This document shows, piece after piece, positions 1-12,618 of a DNA stretch of 64,000 bases. The notes beneath the pieces were generated by a model. The model was not told where the DNA came from, made no database searches, and saw only the letters and a list, made by a program, of their open reading frames with translations. This DNA is from Sinonovacula constricta (lineage: Eukaryota > Mollusca > Bivalvia > Cardiida > Solecurtidae), in NCBI GenBank assembly GCA_007844125.1, contig CM017561.1:63717256-63781255 (forward strand), in the 5' to 3' direction. A program made the position numbers and the translations under genes. Each line of letters begins with the position of its first letter. Position 1 is the stretch's first letter.

Positions 1-509
1 CTCTCCATCCACCCGGAAACTGATGGGTCAAAAAGGAAGACCATTCTAACTAGGTTTTTCATATTTTACAGGGAATGTTATGACTTCTTCAGTAGTAAAC
101 ATACTTTTTAACCTTGTATTATACTGAAACTGTGTTTTCTTGCATTTAGTACATACATAGTTATTCATATTTTTGTCATATAGATTTTTTATTACACTTT
201 TTGTAGATAGATTAGTTTTGCCTCTGGTTTAAATTATAAAAGCCTTCTATTGACCTGTCTAAATATGGTTAATCAAAGAAGGTATTTATCACGTTGTGAG
301 AGAGGCCAAAAGTCGAATTGTAAGTAACACTGGTAGTTTGGTATTTTACAGCAAAGATAACATGCACATGAAAAATAAGAAATAAGAAAAGAAATCATTC
401 AAAAACATCCATTCAATAAAACACTGCCCCTAAAAGTGTATTGCATTTTCTATAAGAGACATTTTTGTAAATATTCTTTCCAATTCTATTTATTTGTCTT
501 ATTTTTAAC

Positions 510-3500
510 CTGATTTGTCTGTTGTTTTCAAAGTTTTTTCCATCCTGTTTAGTCCCTCATCCCAGCAACCTTTGCAAGATTCAAGTTCTGCTCTGATTGG
601 CTGCATCAGTTCATCAATCAGATCATGTGACAGATTAAGTGTGTTATCCTGTGCTTCTTGCTTTTCTATCCAGGAACTTAGGGACCTCACTCTGAAAAAA
701 AATGACAAAAGATTTGCGAAATGTGGTCATGCATCATGGATTAAAGTTCATAATTGGGTCTGAGGAAATGTGTTCAACTCAAAATGCTTAAGTCAAATAT
801 GTTCAGACCAAAGAATCTGCAAATTGTAAAGCTAGAAGACAATTCTTTAAGAAATGATTAAGAAATTTGAGCTGTTTTTATTTATTTAAATCACAATAAT
901 GCATAAAAACATACGAGAGGCATTTATAAAGTATTAATCAGTGCAATTTTTTAACATTAATCCGAGCGTAATTGGTACATGTTATACATGTATGGAAAGA
1001 TTAGACTCTCCTCTACAGTTACGTGCACAAGGAAACCGGAAAAAACCTACACAGTGAGCGCAATGTTCACTTGAATCGACTACGGTCAGGTACACTGCAG
1101 TTAAAAATGGCAGATAAAGAGAACAATTCTCAAGATGAGCAAAGAGCGTATTGTAAAATTCGCGCATTGCTTGGCATTGCTGCACCTGATATTAAATCAG
1201 ACTTAGACAAGGTTTATGGGGACTGTGCCCTATCGTATGCCACAGTTAGAAGATGGGTCCGTCTATTTACCTCCGGTAGAGAGGTGATAAAAGATGAGGC
1301 CCGTCCTGGCAGTCCAGTTACAACAATGACTGACGGAAATATTGCCGCTGTTAAAAAAGCTGTGGAAGATGATGCCCGCTGTACAGTGGAGGAGATAAGT
1401 AATTTATGTGGCATTAATTCGTCATCGGTTTTTCAAATATTGACTCGCGTGTTAAAGCTACGCAAGGTTTGCGCCAGGTGGATACCCCACCTTCTCGCTG
1501 AGGACCAAAAACATGGGTATATTTTTATGAGCCTGACAGTAAAGAAAAAAATAAGATGTGGGTCGGTGAAAATGACGAATGGCCCCAAGTTGTCCGTAGA
1601 GCTCAAACCTCAAAACGCATTAGGTATGCATTATTTTTTGATTGCCAGGGAATGGTGGCTCGAATCCCTATACCAGAAGGCAGGTGTGTTACTGGAATAT
1701 TTTACCGAGATTTGGTTCTTTCTGCTGTTGTAAACCACTATACTGCAGCCCGTCCCCGTACCCGCGTATGCGGAATCAAGTTAATGGTGGTAAAGTCGTA
1801 TCTTAGCGACAACAGCATTGACACTTTACCACACCCTGCATATAGCCCTGATCTTGCTCCGTGCGATTTTTGGTTGAATACTTATATCAAGAACTACACG
1901 AGAGGTCGACGTTTTGAATCTCGGCACGCCATCGGCAGCGCGCTTTTCCAGTATTTAAACACTATACCTAAAGAGATCTACCGAAAAGTATTTTCCGATT
2001 GGATTCATCGCTTGGAAAAGTGCATCCAAGTCAAAGGGGAATACTTCGAAGGGTTGGTCTAACAATTTCTGCAGAAATATTACGTATACGACTTAAGCTC
2101 CACACTGATTAATACTTTATGAATGCCCCTCGTATCAATCAAAACGCTTAACCAATATGAGTTGGATAAATGTGATTTGCTCTTCCAGCCAACCCTCAAT
2201 CCTTAGAAAAAACTCAAACAGGCAAAATGGCTATCAAATGATATATTTTAAAATTGATTTATTTTTGTAATATCATAAAAACTCCATTATTATAGGAACA
2301 TTACATAAACCCATAGTTAAATGCAAAGTTAATAAAGCCACCAACAATTAAGTAACTACTTGCTGTTAACTGAAATTAAATACAGCCATGTATCAATATC
2401 AATGTCATCAATGTGTGACACACCACTTTAACATGTTACAATGTCTTGTATGCAGACCAGTACATGTAATCCTGAAACAATCCTTGCAGGTAGGGTAGGA
2501 ATACTAACTCCATGGAATACTATGTTCTTTACTTTAGATGAAATCTGACAAATTCAATCTAAAGGAGCATCAAACAGCTTACTTTTTAAGTCAAGCATAA
2601 AAACCTGCATCACCTATTCAAAGCAGCCTGAAGGTGCAGATCTAGGCTGTGGACAGCCACGTAGATGTCCTGTAACTGGGTCATCCTAGGATGCTTGCGA
2701 CCGGCTGGCTCCCCATGGCTAGTGATGCTACATCTGTGGTAATCATAGCAATGCTGCAATGATTGGTTCCCAGCCTCTAAATGGGTAGTTATCTCCTTAA
2801 CTATGTTAGTTATGGGGATGTCGTCTGGAATGCAAATAACATACACTAGCTGCGAATTCAAAGTTGTGTAAATTGCCCAATCCTTTTTAATTAAGATAGA
2901 CTTAGAGATCTTAATATAAAAAAATAGCATTTAACTTTTGATTAAATGGAATGCATTAGATGTGAACAAATGCAAAACAATAATGCAAGGTACAAATAGT
3001 CCAATAAATTACAAATTAAATTACCTGTAAATTATCTATTCTACATATATTATGGTGCAGTTTTCTCTCTCTGAACATTCTGTTTACTGTGGTCAACAAA
3101 TCATCCAATACAGTCTATGTGTCGCAAGTATATACTCATAAAGATATTTTTTAAGGAAAAAAATAAACATTTTATTCCATTATTAACTAATTACCTGTTG
3201 GTTTACAGCCAAGGTGGTTCACTAGGCTCAGTGCCTTGATGAACTCAGATTGATGGAGATTCAGAAGCTGACAAATGGCCTGAAATTATTAGACATTGTA
3301 AACTAGTTACAGAAATGTTAGGCATCTATACCAGTTTAAGACATTAATATACAAATTACTGATATTCTATCAATGTGGAAAGTTTTAACAAAAATGTTTT
3401 TAGACACCTTATCAAAACAAAGCTTGCAGTTCGAAAATAATAAGCAATGTAATGTTTGGATGAATTGGATTGGTTTTAATTGACTTGCTATGTCTGGTTA

Positions 3501-6500
3501 AATATAAAATTTGAACAATCTTTTGTAAAATAGTTATCTTCATGACCATTATTATGTTTATTACTTCCAGGTGTTTCATCAGTTTCTCATACAAAAAAAA
3601 ATGTTAAGTGGCTTAATCAATCTTTAATGACATTCATAAACAATGTAATATTTAAAATCAGTGGCCGATCTTACCTTGAGGGAGGCAACAGAGAATCCAT
3701 CTGTAAACTCATAGAGTTGGTCATTGTCTAGCCCATCTTGCTGCAAACAAGGGCCATAACTCTGTAAGGACTCAAAGGCCACAAACATGTTCTCCACATC
3801 AAACATGGAGCTGACAGGATATCTAAGACATTCAGTTATGGGCAATAATTCAAAAAATGCACAAAAAACATCAACACAAAATCAACCGTGCGACAACAAA
3901 GGCACCTATTGTAAATAAAAAATTATTAAATAACTCAAATTTAATTAAATATATATGAAATCTAAGTGGCAAAGTTTACTATGAAGGACACAAGCATTCG
4001 CAAATTTGAAAAGAGCAAAATGTTTAACCTTTTAAAAATTAAATCAGAAAGAAAGAAAAAAGAGTACTGAGTCATTAATGGTATGTGCTAATGAGTAACT
4101 GTGGAGGGGCAGGATTGAGGTAGAACACTTCCTGCCCGTTGCAGCCAGTAACACAACGTTTGTTTGTTTATTGGGTTTATTTTCCCACCAAAAATATTTC
4201 AGTTATTTGGAGACAGTGTCCACTTTGAGCCGATATAGTGCTGCCTTCACTGTGTATAGCATGCTGTTAACAGTTGGCATGGTATTACACCTAGTCGCAT
4301 TATCCCAACACCGGGCCAACCAGTCGTGGAACAACCCTTATATTAGCTTAAGCATGAGTAAGGGAGCAACACTACTACTATTTTAACCAAAGACCAATCA
4401 ATGTTGTTGAAATGAATGAAAGACATGCATTACACAACTTGATTGTGTGTTGTAACAACAAAGTGACACGGTAACACTGCAGCCAAGTACTGCTTATAGA
4501 GGCATCTGGTATGGGAAGTAACGTTAGCAGGCCAGAGATTAGGGCATGGTCAGATTAAGGGCAGCATGGCACTTTGCTGCTAGTGAAAGGGCAGTGTGGC
4601 GCTGCAGCATGCCCTTTGTCTGTAGTGCCACAGTGCCCTTTCTCTAGCAGCATGGTGCCATGCTGCCCTTATATTCATCATGCTCAAATCTGCTCTTCTG
4701 ATGTTACTTCCAGTGAAATGGGCTAGGGAAAACACTAAGTATAGTTAACATGGTTAACATAATGTACTCAAAAACTCTTAGAAATAATTGCTCTTCCACA
4801 TGAAAGGTGACGAGAGCCAACTGTGTGCCCTCACTGGTGTTGCTAGCACTGGACATTCTGGACCGTTAACGACAGGGATAGTGAAGTGTGTTGATGGTGA
4901 TGATGTTGGTGATGATGGTGATGATAGTCATGATAAAGTTTGTTAAGATTATGATGGTGATGGTAATGAGGATGATAATGATGATGATGATAACTATTTT
5001 GTATTTTGGTTTAATGGCACACCAAAACTTGATAGGTCATGATGCTTGTGAGGATAATGATGGTAATGATTATCATGCTAAAGTTTGTAAAGATTATGAT
5101 TTTGATGATAATGAGGATGATAATGATGGTGATGACTATGATAATGATAATTACTGGTTTTACGGCACACAGAAACTTGATTGGTCATAAGGTGCCGAAG
5201 ATATTAATTATAATGATGGGCCATCGATGGAAATCATGATTGTGATGACATTAATAGTAATTGTACAATGGAAATGAAATTGATGTTGTTTTGTTGTTGT
5301 TGTGTTGCACCAACACACTTATTGGCAATGTTCAACTAATTATTGGTGAAGGAAGACTCTAGACTCATGTCTTGTAGAACCACTAGAGCACCACAGGTTA
5401 ACTGGAAAACCTCCGCACATGACCTATGGTGAGCGGCTGAAGAGTAACAAGTCAACGACTCTAACTGCTTTGCCACGAGTGCCCCCTGACATTTATGGTG
5501 ATGATAATGATGGTGATGACTGATAATGATGATTACAATGGAGATGATAATGAATGTCATGATAATGATGGTCATGAAAATGATGGCTATCCAAGCTGAC
5601 ATGAATATTTTAGATGTCAGCTAAAAGGCCATGGACAACTTGGAGGGGTGCGTCCACTGTTTGTGGTAAGGCTTACCTATGATAAAATATTTATATAAAA
5701 ATAAGGATACAATGTGAAGAGCAGTTTTGTTTGTTTCCTGTAGTAGTGGATAGTTTCTCTTGCTGTGGTAAAAATTAGTTTTCTGAGAGTTGGACATTGT
5801 CTCTGTATCATTGACTGTACACTGCCACCTACCTCCAGGCGAGACAGGGGGTTCCTCTGGCTGACTCTGGGGATCAGAACACGAATATATTACAGGTTTA
5901 ATCTTCATTATTTCAAACTGTTGAAGCATTTTTTGTGTACCATTTTGGTAAATCTTTTTATAGAACAAACCCTTGATAGAAAAATAAGACTTGCTCACTT
6001 ACTACACCCAGGCCCATTACAACTGTAAAGTTGTGATTCAAATAGTATGGTAATTGTTTATTGGATATATTCAGGTGCTTCACTGTATGATATAAACTTG
6101 AAAGTGCCTGTATTTGCTGCATAAAAAATGTGCATGTATATTTATGCACCAGCATTTTCTTACTCCAACTATGGTCTTACTTCTTTCAAATCCAAAAAGG
6201 AACTATCAAACTTGATCATATCATAGATATAATAGCTACAGCAACTTTTGTTAAGTATTCTGGTGAAAATTGAGTCATGTGATTGTAATGCTAGGTATAT
6301 GAATAATCCAATGTTTCAAATACATATATAAACAAAGTTAAATATGGAGCTTTTGTCCAAATACTTATGACTCCATCAGCAAGAATGACTTTTCCAGATT
6401 GATTTGTTCATAAACTTCATGTTTAGTTTGGTTTAAATATGTATTATGTACTGTTTTGGGGGGAAACCAGAGACAAGCTTGATAGTACTTGGATACAAAA

Positions 6501-9500
6501 TTTTAAACTGCATGCCTAAAATTTCTACATTAAGGCATTTTGGTTGCAGTTTTGCATTGAGACTTACTGTTTAGGTCTGATGTATACCAATATAACCACA
6601 TGCACAGTTCAAGGTTGAGCTAAAAATTGCTTAAAAGGTTGAAAAAGCATTGTAATATTTTGATTCTCCCAATTTGAACACAGTCTTGAAAAGGCATCAT
6701 GTTTACAATTAATTTAGTGATCAATGGGAAATTGTATTCCAGCATTTATTATCCTTCAACAAGCTTGTGCTTCTTGGAACAAAATTTAAAAAAATGCAAA
6801 TCTGACCAAAGGTGACCTAGCTGCTTTAAACCATGGCTGTATTTCTCATAACAATCTCCCCAGAGTATCAAACTTGATCAGCAGGTATGATATGCAGGAA
6901 GTTTGTATTGTTCTTGAAATACATTACAGCAACCAAGTATGACCATTATAGTGATTATATTAGCTATTTTGGTGGAGAAATACACCAGACAAATGTCTGG
7001 GTAGATCAACCAGAGAACCACAGGTCAGCAGGAAGACCTTTCCATATTAAGTCCTTTGCCCCAAACCTATGAAATAAAAGGCTAAGCATACTAAGGAGTT
7101 ACAAATCGCTGACTCTACCACTATGCCACGGGCGCCCCATTATGTAGGGAGATGTACGTTTTATTTCAACAGATGCACTATTTGACATATAATCTTGATA
7201 GCACTTGCACACAAAACTTAAACATGGACATTGTATCTTTATATATTCACAGAATATTTGAAATAAAAACTGGGATTTATGAAAAATACTAAGTTCTGAT
7301 TAAAAATTAATTCACCATCTTGTGTTCTAAATTATGGACTTACAAAGTAAAGCCTCTAGAAACTAATTCTATCTCTTGAACCAGCCTCAGGCACTTCTTC
7401 CACATCTGTAAACATGACTCTCCCATCTGGAGGTAACTCTTGAAGACTTCAACCCTCTCAGCTATACATTTTGTTGCCTCCCTTGTTCTGTAGGTATTAG
7501 CTCCCTTGATTAGTGCACAGCTCAATGCAATAACTGCTAAAGTGTCAGTGACTGGATGAATACACCAATGACAGGACAGATTGAAGCATCGCAGGTATAC
7601 ATAGGCACAAAGACTTGGGGCTAGAACCATCATCAGTCTGAAATTAGGAGAAACAAACAAATATACTAATATGGCCCATAGCATAATATTAACACATAGC
7701 ATTCAAAGCATAAAATTCATCATGAGTATGAAAATAGTGCAGATTCAGACCAACCAACTCATGGCTGGGACCTGATGATCAGGATCTATCTTATTTTCTG
7801 CTGAGTCACTAGCAATATTTCAAGTAAGCTTTTCTTGCTATTGCTCACAAAAATCAATAAATGGTCCAGCAGGGATTAACAAATCAAGCAGGCCTAATGT
7901 TAACTATCGCAACCAATGCAACATGAAACATAATCATGTAGACAAATGTGTGTGCCAAATAACTTTTTCTTTTCAAACTTAAACAAGAAAGCAATAAGAA
8001 ATAGACATTGGCCTATAACTATTGGACTAAACGTCCACACAAACTGAACCTCATGGCAACAGTATGGGCACACAGACAGGTCAGTGTGTGTAGTAAGTCT
8101 ATTAATAGCAGCAATAAATATGAAAGATTGAAATTAAATAAAATGAAAGATTTACATTATGTTTTGAAAGATAAAAAATGTCTTGATGCAGAAAACAATC
8201 ATAAAAACTAACACAACAACAGACAGACTTTGCATAATAATCATGAACCAAAAAGCACTACTTACAAGCAGCTGTGTAAGCTTGAGTCTGTGGACAGACC
8301 AGATGTGGTAATCTGACTGGTACAAGACACATAGGCATCCAGAAAATCAGCATCATCAGGTTCCAGCAAGGATGTAGACAACAGAACTGGCAGTGTCCAG
8401 TGTTGACTTTGCTGCAGCTGGTTAATGAAACATCACAATATGATATAGGTGAGTGGTGCAATTACATTAGCTTTGTTGCTCTTTTACATATTTTAACATT
8501 GCACTGCCAAGTTTAATGAAACACCCAGACAATATAAGGGCAAAACATATAAAGAAGCATTAGCAAGCAATAGGGCATATTTACATGAAAGTTTAAATCT
8601 TGCCCCAAATTAGACGGAATTCAAAGTCTGTTTTAAACTGTAATATCCCTTTGAAATATTTTTGTAAAAAGTTTAAATATGACAAAGATTTGATACTAAT
8701 TGATAAGCTAGAGTGTTCACAAGCAAAATTTTTGAAACTGCATGACAGACAATGGATGAAGGGATATCAGAAAAGTTTACCTTGAGCAAGTTTTACTCTG
8801 GTGAGCTAAAAATAATATTTGCTATAATATGAAACAAACACAATGAAAGATTTCAAATGGATGTATAGAATGGGTGAAGCAGTTGTGCAATTAAAAAACA
8901 TATTACAGAAAGGTATATCAAAGACTTACAACTTTATGTGGTTCATTAAAGCCAAGCCATTCAAGACACCAATGTTTGATATGCTGAAGCCATCTTTTCC
9001 AAGTGCTGATTGATTGTCGAGACTTGGGAGGCTGAACTGTCTAAACAAAAGACAAAAATAGAAAAACAAGAGGGTCATGATGGCCCTTAATCGCTCACCT
9101 GAGGACATAGGCTTTTAGTAGGCTCATATTAGTAATTAAGAGTTATTTACTTTTTGAATCTTTGGTGAAGATTGGACCATTAGTGTTGCCACTAGGCTGA
9201 AAAGATTTTCTAGAATTTTATCTAGTGGCCGAATGAATCCACATGACCCACTCAAAACATATCTAAAGTTTCATACTTGCTAACATTCTGGCCATGTTTG
9301 GTAAGATTGGCCTATCAATGTGGCTGCTAAGCATCTTCACAAGATTTTCTAAAATTTGACCTAGTGACCTAGTTTTTGAAACCTTGTGACCTTGTTACAA
9401 ACTCACTCAAGACTTTTTGCAGGCAAACTTTCTGGCCATGTTTAGTGAAGATTGGGCCGTAAGGGTGGTCTCTAGTGTATTCACAAGGTTTTTCTACGAT

Positions 9501-12077
9501 TTGACCTAGCGACCTACCTTTTTAACCCCACGTGACTCACGTGAACTCACCTAATATTTCATGCAGACAAACATTCTGACTAAGTTTGGTGACGATTGGG
9601 CTATAAAATGTGGCCTCTAGTGAGTGCACAAGCTTTTTGTAAGATTTTACCTAGTGACCTACTGTTTGACCCCACGTGATCCAGTTAAGAACTCATTTAA
9701 GATTTCACACAGACAAACATTTTGACTAAGTTTGGTGAAGATTGGGCTACAAATTTATAGTGTTTACAAGTTTTCCTTAAAATTTGACCTTGTGTCCTAG
9801 TTTTTGACCCCAGGTGACCCAATAATGAAATTGTCCAAACTTCCATGCAGACCAACATTCTGACCAAGTTTATTGAAGATTGGATAAAACTGTAACCTCT
9901 AGCGTGTTCAAAACCTTAATTGTTGACGCTGCATGAAGGACGCTGGACGAAGGACAAAGAGGTATTAGTAAAGCTCACATTGAGTGCTCAGGTGAGCTAA
10001 AAATGTAATAAAGAAAAAGACAGTATGGCCTGGGTTTAAAAAAAGTTAGACTACTCTTATTGATTTCCTTTCAAACATAATTCAATAAAAGTGTATATAT
10101 AAATTTTCAAACATTTATATGGTTTATTCAGTAGTTCTTAAACATATGAAAGCAAAATTAGCACTGTACAATAGTTTCTGTACATTAAATAGCTTACTAA
10201 TTTAAAAAGATTAAAAGAAACACCAACATCCCTAATTTTTTGCAATTTTATTTTACTTTTTATTATTGTATTTACCTGTAATAAGAATGTTGGTTAATGC
10301 ATTTAGAGGTGACAACATGAAAACTCCATTTTATCTTTGCATGCAACCAATTAACAATAAAATGATTTATACCACTGGTTCTCTTGAATCACTTGGCAAG
10401 GTATCTGAATATGACTGCATTCCTGCATTCTTCAGTTGTCTGTCTAAACATTCTTTACTCAGCTCACATGCCAAACTCCCTGTATTCACCAGGCTTGAAT
10501 ATAACTGGGATCCCTGAAAATTATAAGTTTCTTTACAGTCAACTACTAAAATGCTAATGCTATCTACTTTAGATTGTTTAGCATATAAATTGGGCAATGT
10601 CATGTTAAAGTAACTTGACCACAAAGTTTTTCAAAGGTAGTTGACACAGAACCACTCAATTTAGATTTCATTTTTTTAAATAAATTGTATCATTACTAAA
10701 CCATCTAGCCTACTGCTTATGATTGACTGATGTATTGACATAACGTATATTTCCAAATGACATGTACTGGAGATTTTTAAACAGCCTTATTAAGACAACA
10801 CCTTCTTTTAAAGGACAGGATGTTTGCTTATAACCTATTGGTCAGAGGTAATATATTTTTGTTCATTCTGGTTTTTCATAGAAGATCTGACGTGAGTTGT
10901 CATTTTATACAAATATTTATTAAATGGGTTCAGGAAAAGTGATAGTAAGCGAGCCTATTTTTGGGGGATGAGTTTTATAAATGTTTGTATTAAATGATAA
11001 TGAGTGTCTGAATTATGAAATTTTAACATGAATACTTGGTACTTAGTGATCTACATTATGATGAAATCAATGACACTTTTCTTTGAAAAGCTGTATTATA
11101 CTAGAGTAATATAACAATAAAATGTAATGGGAACAAGGGGAATCATGTGATAAAATGTTATTCTTTTTTTACAACGTTTATAAAATTAGACTAAGATTGC
11201 CATGTCGCTTTTAAGGTGGTATCTGAAAGTTTGCCTATGTCAAATGCATGTAACAATGGTTTCCCAATATTTTGTGGAATTTAGGCTTAATTTTTTATAG
11301 AGTTCATACATTAGTTTAAATAAAGTTGATTTTGAACACTACCTATATTGTTTCACGGTGCAATTACAAAGTCACTCTAATCTTCACAATCTTTTCATAT
11401 CTCTAAAGAATAAAATAGTGATCTCTGCCAAAAATAGATATTAAGGTCAGAGGGCACTACACGGATGATGGTATAATGTAATCTGAAAACACATCTGCCA
11501 CATGGTATTCTTAGTTAAAACATAGCTATTTGGTTCCGATATGAAGTGGCTGTTTGCAATAATTAGTGGGGATTTATGTATTCCCTTTTAACACAGATCT
11601 AGGGCCTCAATGAACATCATTCAGCAATTACTTTTCAAGTAACAATATCTTATTTGTTTGTTTTATTTGAGAAAATAATCGTTGATACCACCTTTAAATG
11701 AGACCATTAATTATAAATTTATAAACCCTCCAAGCTCAGTTCAGTATCTAAGTCCCTATTAATTTCCTAATTATGCATATCCTATAAATCGTTGGTTCAT
11801 ATTAATGATGACTGGTGTTCTCTGAATTCATCAAAATCTATTCAGTATTCGTCATCATCATGATAATTGATATACCTTATCCTGACTCTATAACAATTAA
11901 GTGGTGTTCCCATTAAGAATATACTTTCTCCTTTTTGATTTTAATATACAGTTCAAATACAAATTGATGTTATTTAGTAATCTATGTTCACACATACCGC
12001 GAAAAAAAGCTTAATTGCATAAGTATTACCTTGAAAATAACACCATCATCATCACTTTCTTCAAATTCTTCATCCAT
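510..12077 (-). CDS. VEZT: Vezatin homologue, 3' part beyond window edge
   Basis: Vezatin is a two-pass membrane protein of adherens junctions that links the cadherin-catenin complex to myosin VIIA. Exons on the minus strand, 5' to 3': 12077-12030, 10513-10373, 9040-8930, 8417-8266, 7637-7344, 5866-5829 (or 5833), 4336-4215, 4131-4100, 3810-3675, 3279-3195, 2824-2614, 691-510. All have AG/GT borders and the phases join, giving about 517 residues before the left edge. Matches to remembered vertebrate vezatin: acidic start MDEEFEESDDDGVIFK; hydrophobic stretches in exon 5 (LMMVLAPSLCAYVYL, DTLAVIALSCALIKG) followed by LVQEIELVSRGFTL; EFTDGFSVASLK; YVAVHSLDLHLQAALN; CKGCWDEGLNRMEKTL. The start is the first ATG before the acidic stretch. 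Exons 6-8 (5866 to 4100) are less certain: two donors compete at exon 6, and the donor after 4215 (gtctcc) is weak. The C-terminal tail lies outside the window. Identity is secure; the small exons are tentative. Confidence 0.88.
914..2132 (+). mobile_element. Mariner-type DNA transposon, decayed
   Basis: A 1.2-kb element in the last visible VEZT intron. The ends are imperfect inverted repeats of about 32 bp (left CGAGAGGCATTTATAAAGTA; the right end in reverse reads CGAGGGGCATTCATAAAGTA) and are flanked by TA on both sides (912-913 and 2133-2134), the mariner/Tc1 target duplication. It contains one broken transposase gene in the same orientation. Size, TA duplication and coding motifs agree on the IS630-Tc1-mariner superfamily. 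Confidence 0.9.
1107..2062 (+). pseudogene. Mariner transposase pseudogene
   Basis: The reading starts MADKENNSQDEQRAY and runs through an N-terminal helix-turn-helix part (YATVRRWVRLF, then a second HTH around EISNLCGINSSSVFQIL) to the mariner linker motif WIPHLLAEDQK near base 1480. The frame then shifts: after about 1510 the coding signal moves to the +1 frame (FYEPDSKEKNKMWVGENDEW) and continues to YSPDLAPCDFWL and GEYFEG at the stop. The segment that should carry GDETW, the first catalytic Asp, is deleted at the shift. The HDNA segment with the second Asp is also missing before VKSYLSDNSIDTL. Only the third Asp, in DLAPCD, remains. It cannot encode an active enzyme. Confidence 0.88.
2133..4099. 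other. VEZT introns and three VEZT exons
   Basis: Apart from the VEZT exons at 2614-2824, 3195-3279 and 3675-3810, this stretch is AT-rich intron. I see no further coding signal, RNA gene or clear repeat in it. Confidence 0.5.
4515..4712. repeat. Foldback (imperfect palindrome), MITE-like
   Basis: The two halves are reverse complements. Inner arms 4557-4600 and 4627-4670 (AAGGGCAGCATGGCAC...) match over 44 bases with about five mismatches around a 26-base loop. More weakly, pairing extends outwards to GGGAAGTAAC at 4515 and GTTACTTCC near 4710. It lies in a VEZT intron. It could be a foldback MITE or a hairpin precursor; no target duplication was identified. Confidence 0.7.
4888..5235. repeat. 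Degenerate GAT-rich repeat, partly duplicated
   Basis: Imperfect (GAT)n and GGTGAT runs. A longer segment is present twice: AAAGTTTGT, then GAT-rich sequence, then GGCACAC.A.AAACTTGAT.GGTCAT, near 4936-5040 and 5080-5190. Met/Asp-rich open frames over it are composition artefacts. Confidence 0.6.
5345..5497 (-). repeat. tRNA-derived SINE copy (family B)
   Basis: Read on the minus strand it begins near 5497 with a tRNA-like head (GGCACTCGTGGCAAAGCAGT, TTAGAGTCGTTGACTTGTTA), which resembles an A-box region. It shares its layout with copies at 6966-7138 and at 45,680-45,837 plus 52,909-52,945: a 'GAG/AAG TTACAA' junction and an 'ACCACAGGT..A' block. It is diverged and lies in a VEZT intron. Confidence 0.6.
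6966..7138 (-). repeat. tRNA-derived SINE copy (family B)
   Basis: The clearest unbroken copy of family B. On the minus strand the head reads GGGGCGCCCGTGGCATAGTG then GTAGAGTCAGCGATTTGTAA, an A-box-like pol III start. The body contains GGGGCAAAGGACTT and a tail region TTTCTCCACCAAA. It lies in VEZT intron 5. The B box is not obvious, so the copy or the family is degenerate. Confidence 0.65.
9070..10003. repeat. Dispersed repeat with ~140-bp internal units and short TIRs
   Basis: About six diverged units, 130-147 bp apart, share three blocks: AAGTTTGGTGAAGATTGGGC, ACCTAGTGACCTA and GACCCCACGTGA. Anchor copies are near 9168, 9295, 9437, 9584, 9727 and 9857. The block is bounded by inverted GCTCACCTGAG (near 9093) and CTCAGGTGAGC (near 9988), as expected for a non-autonomous DNA element. 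This style of repeat is, from memory, common in bivalve genomes. It lies in a VEZT intron. Confidence 0.7.
11211..11697. mobile_element. TTAA-flanked MITE candidate
   Basis: A 479-bp segment (11,215-11,693) opens with GGTGGTATC and closes with the inverse GATACCACC(T). It is flanked by TTAA at 11,211-11,214 and 11,694-11,697. TTAA duplications are typical of piggyBac and Kolobok elements. The inside is AT-rich and non-coding. It lies in VEZT intron 1. Confidence 0.6.
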
Positions 12078-12618
12078 CTTGACTTCTCTCCCTTTTTGAC
12101 AGTAGCTCCCGCCTAATTAGGAGTTTGAGCTCTTCAATTGGGGAGCAATCGTTATTAAATTACATCAACACTACTCATAATAGAAAATGCTAAAAGACAG
12201 ATATAATAAAAATTATTGGCAATAAATTAAATTTGATGTTATTATATGCACAAAATATTTATTATTTAAATACCTGTTGTTTAAAGACTGCTCCCTTTAA
12301 TCCGAAAGTAGAAACACGTCTTAATCTTTGATTGGTCTAAATGACAGAAATCGTTAATACTCTGAAACTTTCATTCCTGAAGTTTTATTCTGAAATAGTG
12401 TTGAATATTTATTGTTTGTAAACGTTTTTTTAACCTTTATTTAGCAAAAATATATGCTTATACATAGTATTACTAAATAAAATTATTATTTTTGCACTAT
12501 TTTTTGGTGCGTAGGTTCAATAGAGCCGATGTCCTTCGGCACATCCGATTGGAAATGAAAGTTGAAAGTTGTAAACTTTCACCGAAATCTGTGAACTTAC
12601 AAACAGAATGGAAGTAGA
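12078..12618. promoter_or_regulatory. Probable bidirectional promoter, VEZT / EDEM1
   Basis: The VEZT start codon (minus, 12,077) and the EDEM1 start codon (plus, 12,619) are divergent and 541 bp apart, so both promoters and 5' UTRs must fit here unless upstream non-coding exons exist. Inverted CCAAT boxes (ATTGG) are seen near 12,139, 12,331 and 12,549. I saw no clear ER-stress element (CCAAT-N9-CCACG), although EDEM1 is a stress-induced gene in vertebrates. No TATA box stands out above the AT-rich background. Confidence 0.55.

Noticed and set aside
4171..4386. Plus-strand 71-codon open frame
   Set aside because: The opposite strand carries a VEZT exon in phase with its neighbours and with vezatin-like sequence, so this is a shadow.
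4800..4875. Possible VEZT exon on the minus strand (MSSASNTSEGTQ…)
   Set aside because: In-frame stop at the required phase and no donor; no vezatin similarity.
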